DNA from: Salinisphaera hydrothermalis C41B8
Lineage (GTDB): Bacteria > Pseudomonadota > Gammaproteobacteria > Nevskiales > Salinisphaeraceae
Assembly (NCBI RefSeq): GCF_000732535.1
Contig: NZ_APNK01000020.1
Span: 1 to 64,000 of the forward strand
Length of the DNA stretch: 64,000 bases
Reading direction: 5' to 3'
In this document: one piece after another, positions 58,978 through 64,000 of the stretch
Layout of the letters: every line of letters starts with the position of its first letter
Position numbering within the stretch: the stretch's first letter is position 1
Made by a program: the position numbers and the translations under genes
Notes under the pieces: generated by a model
Database searches by the model: none
The model's input: only the letters and a program-made list of their open reading frames with translations
What the model was told of the DNA's origin: nothing

Positions 58978-59612
58978 GCGCCATCCTTGAGCGGAATTTC
59001 AGCCAACCGCGCTTCACGCGCGGCACGGGTACGGGCATTCATGCGGCCATGGCAGGCCAGCCAGCGCAGCCAGAGCCGATAACGCGCCATTGCGCGCTCA
59101 GCCACGTCGGGCGCGGTGTCCCGGCTCTCCAGTCCGGCCATGAGCTGCAGACATTCGAGTTCGACCTGCTCGGCCGGCGCCGGATGATCGACCGGGGCCG
59201 GCGCGGCGCGCGCGTCCAGCGCACAAACACGGGCAGCGGCGAACTCGCCGGGCAGCCGCCGGTCATGCGCCAGCGCCCGGGCGGCCAGCAACGATCGCGC
59301 GCTGCCGTTCCAGTCGACCAGATCGACCGGCCCCAGTGGCCATTGCCGGAACAGCGCTTCCAGACATTCGGCTTCCGAGGTCTGGGTGGCGCGGATCAGG
59401 CGCGGCGTGACGCCGTCGTCGACCACGGCGGCGAGCGCGTCGATCCGGGTCAGATGACCGGGCAGATCGGCCCGCCCCCAGCGCTGGACGTGCACCTGTT
59501 CCAGGGCACGCGCCACACCGGCATCGTCCAGCTCGCCGTAGTCGGCCAGCCGGCGCGCGGCCGCAATATCCAGCCCGGTCTCGGCCACCAGTACGACCGT
59601 CGCGGTCGTCAC
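58974..59612 (-). CDS. Degenerate PolB-like 3'-5' exonuclease homologue
   Basis: This 212-residue protein is collinear with the predicted PolB-like exonuclease family that often lies between rlmD and cysM. The order of segments fits: a first strand VVLVAETGLD where the family has FDIET.PD, then ARRLADYGELDDAGVARAL, LPGHLTRIDALAAV, SEAECLEALFRQW, LVDWNGSA, and a C-terminal YRLWLRWLACHGRM. The first catalytic aspartate is replaced (V-A-E-T), and the aspartate expected after WNG is gone (WNGSARSLL). The protein is therefore probably inactive as a nuclease. The frame is intact and coupled to both neighbours by ATGA overlaps. The homology was judged by eye. Confidence 0.55.
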   Translation of the reverse strand: MTTATVVLVAETGLDIAAARRLADYGELDDAGVARALEQVHVQRWGRADLPGHLTRIDALAAVVDDGVTPRLIRATQTSEAECLEALFRQWPLGPVDLVDWNGSARSLLAARALAHDRRLPGEFAAARVCALDARAAPAPVDHPAPAEQVELECLQLMAGLESRDTAPDVAERAMARYRLWLRWLACHGRMNARTRAAREARLAEIPLKDGA

Positions 59613-60505
59613 GGTTTGTCGTAGACGCCGGTCGACAGATAGCGATCGCCGCGATCGCAGACGATCATCGCGATGGTGGCGTTCTCCACTTCGGCGGCCA
59701 CCGAGAGCGCGGCGAACACGCTGCCGCCCGAAGACGGCCCGGCAAAGATGCCTTCTTCCCGCGCCATGCGCTTCATCGTGGTCTCGGCATCGGCTTGTTC
59801 GACGTCGATGATCCGGTCCACGCGCTCGGGTTCGAAGATTTCCGGCAGATAGGCCTCGGGCCAGCGCCGGATGCCGGGAATCTTGGATTCGCCCGCCGGC
59901 TGTACGCCGATGATCTGGATATCCGGGTTCTGCTCTTTCAGATAACGCGAGCAGCCCATGATGGTGCCGGTCGTGCCCATGGTGGCCACGAAGTGCGTGA
60001 TCTGGCCGCCGGTGGCGTCCCAGATCTCGGGCCCGGTGGTTTCGTAATGCGCCCGCGGGTTATCGGGATTGGCGAACTGGTTGAGCAGATGGCCCTCGCC
60101 GTCGTCAGCCATTTGCTGCGCCAGATCGCGCGCCCCTTCCATGCCTTCGGCTTCAGACACCGAGACGATCTCGGCGCCATAGGCGCGCATCGAGGCCCGG
60201 CGTTCCTCGCTCATGTTCTCAGGCATGAGGAGGCGCATCTTGTAGCCCTCCATGGCCGCGACCATGGCCAGCGCGATGCCGGTGTTGCCGCTGGTGGCTT
60301 CGATCAGCGTATCGCCCGGCTTGATCTCGCCGCGCTCGGCGGCGCGCCGGATCATCGAGAACGCCGGCCGATCCTTGACCGATCCCGCCGGGTTATTCCC
60401 TTCGAGCTTGGCCAACAGCGTGTTGGAGGTATGACCGGGCAGCCGCTGCAATTGCACGAGCGGGCTGTTGCCGACGTAATTCTGGAGCGTGGGATAGCTT
60501 TTCAT
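59609..60505 (-). CDS. cysM: Cysteine synthase B
   Basis: This 298-residue PLP enzyme makes cysteine from O-acetylserine and sulfide or thiosulfate. The PLP lysine is in NNPAGSVKDRPAF near 39-51, and the ATSGNTGIALA loop and the phosphate-binding GTTGTIMG are present. The RRWPEAYLPEIFEPERVDR segment is characteristic of CysM rather than CysK. The ATG at 60505 (MKSYPTLQNYVGNSPL) is preferred. The stop overlaps the next gene by ATGA. Confidence 0.94.
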   Translation of the reverse strand: MKSYPTLQNYVGNSPLVQLQRLPGHTSNTLLAKLEGNNPAGSVKDRPAFSMIRRAAERGEIKPGDTLIEATSGNTGIALAMVAAMEGYKMRLLMPENMSEERRASMRAYGAEIVSVSEAEGMEGARDLAQQMADDGEGHLLNQFANPDNPRAHYETTGPEIWDATGGQITHFVATMGTTGTIMGCSRYLKEQNPDIQIIGVQPAGESKIPGIRRWPEAYLPEIFEPERVDRIIDVEQADAETTMKRMAREEGIFAGPSSGGSVFAALSVAAEVENATIAMIVCDRGDRYLSTGVYDKP

Positions 60506-60551
60506 GGGCAAAGTCTAGCAGTCGCGTGGGCTGAGTCAGAGCGGCGCGAAC

Positions 60552-61316
60552 TCAGTGCAGATTTCGTCGCGCGGTTTCCATCGCAGCGCGCATCTCGCGT
60601 ACCGCCTCGCCGAGACCGACGAACACCGCCCGCGCAATCAGCGCATGGCCGATATTGAGCTCGACGATGGACCCGATCTCCGCGATCGCGCCCACGTTGT
60701 CGACGTGCAGGCCATGCCCCGCATGCACCTCGATGCCGTGATCTGCGGCGCGCTTCGCGGCCGCCACGATGCGCTCGAGTTCGCGTTCGGCGGCGCCTTC
60801 GTCCGTCGCATCGGCATAAGCGCCGGTATGAATCTCGATGAAGCGCGCGCCGGCTTCGGCGGCAGCATCGATCTGGGCCTCGTCTGGATCGATGAACAAG
60901 GCCACGTTGATGCCCGCGCCGTGCAGCTTATCCAGGCCGTCACGCACGCGCTCCAGCTGACCGGCCACGTCGAGCCCGCCCTCGGTGGTCAGTTCCTCGC
61001 GCGATTCGGGCACGAGACAACAATCGCGCGGCTTGTTGGCCAGCGCGATATCGATCATCTCGTCGGTGAGCGCCATTTCCAGATTCACCGCCACGTCGCC
61101 CGACGCACACAGCGTTTCGACGTCGGCATCCTGGATATGACGCCGATCCTCGCGCAGGTGCACGGTGATGCTGTCGGCACCGGCGGCGATCGCCTGGCGG
61201 GCGGCATCGACCACGCTGGGGTAGCTCGTGCCACGGGCCTGGCGCAACGTGGCGACATGATCGACATTGACGCCGAGGCGCAGGTCGGACGGCTGGATTG
61301 CGGTGCTCGCATTCAT
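60552..61316 (-). CDS. pdxJ: Pyridoxine 5'-phosphate synthase
   Basis: This 254-residue TIM-barrel enzyme condenses deoxyxylulose 5-phosphate and 3-amino-2-oxopropyl phosphate in PLP synthesis. Signatures include [17 protein letters not shown] near 14-30, [26 protein letters not shown] and [16 protein letters not shown]. It overlaps recO by ATGA, continuing the rnc-era-recO-pdxJ operon. acpS, which usually comes next, is absent; cysM follows instead. Confidence 0.96.
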   Translation of the reverse strand: MNASTAIQPSDLRLGVNVDHVATLRQARGTSYPSVVDAARQAIAAGADSITVHLREDRRHIQDADVETLCASGDVAVNLEMALTDEMIDIALANKPRDCCLVPESREELTTEGGLDVAGQLERVRDGLDKLHGAGINVALFIDPDEAQIDAAAEAGARFIEIHTGAYADATDEGAAERELERIVAAAKRAADHGIEVHAGHGLHVDNVGAIAEIGSIVELNIGHALIARAVFVGLGEAVREMRAAMETARRNLH

Positions 61317-62059
61317 GGGTTATCTCCCGCATCGGGTTCGCCGCGGCGCCCGCCGCCAGCGAATTGTTGCATGGCTTGTAGCGTTGCGACGGATTTTAAC
61401 GGCTTGGGCCCGATGTGCGGGGCCAGTGCCGCCTGCATCAGATCGCGCGCCTGACGAATCGCTTCGCGATCGGGCAACCGTCCGTCCACCAAGCCGATCA
61501 ACGTCCGCCCGGCCACGGCCACCTCATCGCCGCGTGCGCGGCCCTGTCGCAGGCCGTGTTCGACGTGCCAGGCATAATCGGCCTCGCGCTCGATGCGCTC
61601 GCCGGCTTCGGTCATGCCCAGGGATAACCCGTAGCCCAGCTCATCGAGCAGGTCGCGCTCGAAGAACCGCAGCGCCACGATTGCGGGCGCGCCGTCAGCC
61701 ATGGCGGCCAGTGTGGCCGCGAAACTGTCGTGGACCGTCGCATGCGGGTCGTCGCGCGCGGTCAGCCGCATGATCAGTTCGGCCGCATACAGCCCGCCCA
61801 TCAGTGCATTGCCGGACAGCGCATGGCCCCGTACGTATTCCACGCCGGTCAGGGTGTACAGTTCGCCGCGCCCGCTCCAGGACAGCTCCACGAGCGATAG
61901 CGGCTCGAGCAACCCGCGCCAGCGCGACTTCGCGCGACGGGCCCCCTTGGCGATGGCGGCGATCCGGCCGTGCTCGCGGGTCATCGCCTCCACGATCATG
62001 CTGGTATCGCGCCAGGGGCGCCGGTGCAGCACGAGCGCGCGTTCGAGTTCGACCCGCAC
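61313..62059 (-). CDS. recO: DNA repair protein RecO
   Basis: This 248-residue recombination mediator acts with RecF and RecR. The N-terminal OB fold ([33 protein letters not shown]) and a central helical [17 protein letters not shown] segment identify it. The zinc cysteines of some RecO proteins are absent, as in other gammaproteobacteria. Translation appears to start at a GTG 15 bases after the era stop codon. Confidence 0.92.
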   Translation of the reverse strand: MRVELERALVLHRRPWRDTSMIVEAMTREHGRIAAIAKGARRAKSRWRGLLEPLSLVELSWSGRGELYTLTGVEYVRGHALSGNALMGGLYAAELIMRLTARDDPHATVHDSFAATLAAMADGAPAIVALRFFERDLLDELGYGLSLGMTEAGERIEREADYAWHVEHGLRQGRARGDEVAVAGRTLIGLVDGRLPDREAIRQARDLMQAALAPHIGPKPLKSVATLQAMQQFAGGGRRGEPDAGDNP

Positions 62060-62074
62060 CGCGGCGAGGTCCGA

Positions 62075-62968
62075 TCAGTGACCCAGGTCGCGTACGCTGG
62101 CTTCGGAGTCGATCCAGTTGTCGCGTACCTTGACCCACAGCCGCAGATCCACGCGCTGGCCGAGCCGGTCGACCAGATCCAGCCGCGCCGCCCGTCCGAT
62201 CTTCTTGAGCATGGCGCCGCCGCGACCGATCACGATCGACTTGTGATTGTCGCGCGCGACCCAGATGCAGGCATGAATTTCGATCTGCTCGCCGGAGGTA
62301 TCGAAGCGCTCGATCTCGATCGCGACCGAATACGGCAGCTCCTGCTGCAGATGCATCATCAGCTTCTCACGCACCGCCTCGGCCGCAAGGAAGCGCATGT
62401 TGCGATCGGTATATTCATCCTCTGGGAAGAGATAAGGCCCTTCCGGCATGTAAGCCACACACTCTTGAATCAGCGCATCCAGGTTGTCGGCCTTCTGTGC
62501 CGACAGCGGCACGACGAAATCGAACGCGCGCCGTGCGGCAACGTCTTCGATGAAGGGCAGCAGCTCGGTCTTGTCGGCGACGCGATCGGTCTTGTTGACC
62601 ACCAGCCCCACCGGGGTGTTGAGTTTTTCCAGCCGCGCGAGTGCGGCGGCATCATCCGCACGCCACTGGCCGGCCTCGACCACGAACAGCACCAGATCGA
62701 TGCCGGCAAGACTGGCCACCGCGGTTTCGTTCATGACCCGATTGAGCGCGGTCTTCTGGCTCGTATGCAGGCCCGGCGTGTCGACCAGGGCGATCTGCAC
62801 ATCGTCGCGCGTGAGTACCCCGATGATGCGATGACGCGTGGTTTGGGGCTTGGGTGTGACGATCGAGACTTTTTCGCCCACCAGCGCGTTGACCAGCGTG
62901 GACTTGCCCACGTTGGGCCGGCCGACGAGGGCCACCATGCCGCTCTTGGGAGAGGAGGATTCGCTCAT
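62075..62968 (-). CDS. era: GTPase Era
   Basis: This 297-residue GTPase for 16S rRNA maturation has P-loop GRPNVGKSTLVNAL near 16-29, TTRHRIIGV switch I, DTPGLH, and NKTD. The C-terminal KH domain contains VIGRGGAMLKKIG. The start overlaps the end of rnc by ATGA. The order rnc-era-recO-pdxJ is conserved across gammaproteobacteria. Confidence 0.96.
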   Translation of the reverse strand: MSESSSPKSGMVALVGRPNVGKSTLVNALVGEKVSIVTPKPQTTRHRIIGVLTRDDVQIALVDTPGLHTSQKTALNRVMNETAVASLAGIDLVLFVVEAGQWRADDAAALARLEKLNTPVGLVVNKTDRVADKTELLPFIEDVAARRAFDFVVPLSAQKADNLDALIQECVAYMPEGPYLFPEDEYTDRNMRFLAAEAVREKLMMHLQQELPYSVAIEIERFDTSGEQIEIHACIWVARDNHKSIVIGRGGAMLKKIGRAARLDLVDRLGQRVDLRLWVKVRDNWIDSEASVRDLGH

Positions 62969-63672
62969 GTCTGTTTGCCTTCCAGGCGTTGCAGCATCCG
63001 CTGGGCCGCGTTCTGTTCGGCCTTGCGCCGACCGCCGCCCTCGCCTTCAACCGCATCGCCGGTATCGGCGAGACGACAGCGCGCGACGAAATGCTGGGCA
63101 TGGTCAGCGCCGGAGATGCTGACCACTTCGTATTCGGGACGGGATCGTGCTCGGGCCTGCAGCCATTCCTGCAGGCGGGTCTTGGCATCCTTGAGACTAT
63201 CGGCCGTCGGCAGCTCGGCCAGGCGCCGGCGATACAGCGCGAGGATGACGTCGCGCGTGGCATCGAACCCGGCATCGCAGTAGATCGCACCGAGTATGGC
63301 TTCCACACCGTCCGCCTTGACCGAGGCACGCCGCCGACTGCCGGCCTGGTTCTCGCCCGGACCGAGCACCAGCAGATCGGCGAGGTGCAGTTCGTCGGCG
63401 ATCTCGGCCAGGGTGCGCTCACGCACGAGCGCGGCGCGCAGGCGCGACAGATCGCCCTCGGACGCTTCCGGGTTCTGCTCGAACAAGGCCGCTGCGATCA
63501 CGAAATTCAGGACGCCATCGCCAAGAAATTCGAGCCGCTCGTTGTGATTGGGACCAGCGCTACGATGCGTGAGCGCCTGCGCGAGCAGCGAACGCGCACT
63601 AAAGACATGGCCGATCCGCTGCTGAAATTCATCGCGCGCCTGGGCGCGGTTGACCGATTCGCCCCCGCTCAT
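62965..63672 (-). CDS. rnc: Ribonuclease III
   Basis: This 235-residue double-strand-specific RNase processes rRNA and mRNA. The signature NERLEFLGDGVLNFVIAAALF is intact, with the family's Asp and Glu; the second metal site is in VEAILGAIYCDAGFD, and a C-terminal dsRBD follows (DAKTRLQEWLQARARSRPEYEV). I take the ATG at 63672 (MSGGESVN), which follows the DUF4845 stop closely. Confidence 0.95.
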   Translation of the reverse strand: MSGGESVNRAQARDEFQQRIGHVFSARSLLAQALTHRSAGPNHNERLEFLGDGVLNFVIAAALFEQNPEASEGDLSRLRAALVRERTLAEIADELHLADLLVLGPGENQAGSRRRASVKADGVEAILGAIYCDAGFDATRDVILALYRRRLAELPTADSLKDAKTRLQEWLQARARSRPEYEVVSISGADHAQHFVARCRLADTGDAVEGEGGGRRKAEQNAAQRMLQRLEGKQT

Positions 63673-63679
63673 GCCCGGC

Positions 63680-64000
63680 TTACCCGCCGCCACCGGTCAT
63701 GCGGGCGCGATCGTCGAAGGTATAAACCAGCGACATATTGAACGCCAAAGGACGGCGCACCTCGTAGTGCAGCGACAGCACGCGCGTCTCGCCTTCGTGA
63801 CCGACGGCGATGTCGCGCGGCGAGACATCCGCGGCATAGCCGGCTTCGAAATGACGCGCTACAGCCCGTTGAATCGCGATGGCATCGGCATGCTGCATCG
63901 AAGGATCCTGGGCGACTTCGCTCAAGGCCTTTTGGACCTCGCGGTTGTTGAGATAGACCGGCACGCTGCGAACGCCGACGAACACGATGATACCGAGCGT
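63680..64000 (-). CDS. DUF4845 domain protein (truncated by the window end)
   Basis: The visible 106 or so residues end at the DUF4845-typical C-terminus. The visible N-terminal part ends a hydrophobic segment followed by VRSVPVYLNNREVQKALSEVA. The frame stays open to the edge of the window, so the start and most of the transmembrane helix are outside. Such small membrane proteins lie between lepB and rnc in pseudomonads; their function is unknown. Confidence 0.8.
   Translation of the reverse strand, partial: TLGIIVFVGVRSVPVYLNNREVQKALSEVAQDPSMQHADAIAIQRAVARHFEAGYAADVSPRDIAVGHEGETRVLSLHYEVRRPLAFNMSLVYTFDDRARMTGGGG

Overview
The window is about 64 kb of dense, GC-rich chromosome (roughly 60 % or more by eye) from a gammaproteobacterium. 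The gene content (msbA-lpxK-kdsB, lolCD, rne-rluC, clpSA, mfd, nagZ, PilY1-type type IV pili) and the gene order, which repeatedly matches Pseudomonas aeruginosa, support this. A halophilic Salinisphaera-like lineage is my guess from composition and gene set; it is not demonstrated. Nearly everything is chromosomal backbone, with one catabolic island and a few palindromic or mobile-looking intergenic elements.

Layout. (1) 1-1.8 kb: class I aldolase, tRNA-Ser(UGA), tRNA-Thr(CGU). (2) 1.85-7.9 kb: a catabolic island that I read as the oxidative D-apiose pathway: apiose dehydrogenase (Gfo/Idh/MocA), D-apionate lactonase split into two overlapping genes, 3-oxo-isoapionate decarboxylase, D-apionate oxidoisomerase and a GntR/FCD regulator. 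A shared 12-bp operator-like sequence lies in both control regions. Together they would convert apiose to L-erythrulose and CO2; no transporter or erythrulose kinase is present. (3) 8.3-15.2 kb: the minor pilin operon fimT-pilV-pilW-pilX-pilY1-pilE, mostly coupled by ATGA overlaps. (4) 15.2-23.0 kb: lspA, ribF, murJ facing pilE, then rpsT, proB, obgE, rpmA, rplU, ispB, tRNA-Pro(CGG). This is the Pseudomonas order, but ileS, fkpB and ispH are missing. (5) 23.1-28.6 kb: hemerythrin, a solitary pilB, clpA, clpS. (6) 28.9-47.3 kb: plsX-rpmF-yceD, maf, gph-like, rluC, rne, ptp, kdsB, lpxK, msbA, comEC, an MFS transporter, lolD, lolC. (7) 47.4-57.6 kb: a small exported protein, aguA-aguB (agmatine to putrescine), mfd, then S-methyl-5'-thioinosine phosphorylase-hpt-mscS-nagZ-CYTH. 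(8) 57.6-64 kb: rlmD, a degenerate PolB-like exonuclease, cysM, pdxJ, recO, era, rnc, and a DUF4845 gene running off the window end.

How the genes work together. The pilus genes and ComEC suggest twitching and natural transformation. The rne-lol block holds envelope assembly (KDO supply, lipid A 4'-kinase, lipid A flippase, lipoprotein export) next to RNA processing. The 53.5-57 kb operon joins purine salvage, a mechanosensitive channel and peptidoglycan recycling.

Intergenic space is mostly short. The larger gaps (4972-5386, 7861-8284, 25476-25979, 53267-53553) hold no gene I can recognise. Four palindromic elements stand out: 54-100, 18693-18900, 38559-38740 and 53534-53558. I saw no CRISPR array, prophage, complete insertion sequence or rRNA.
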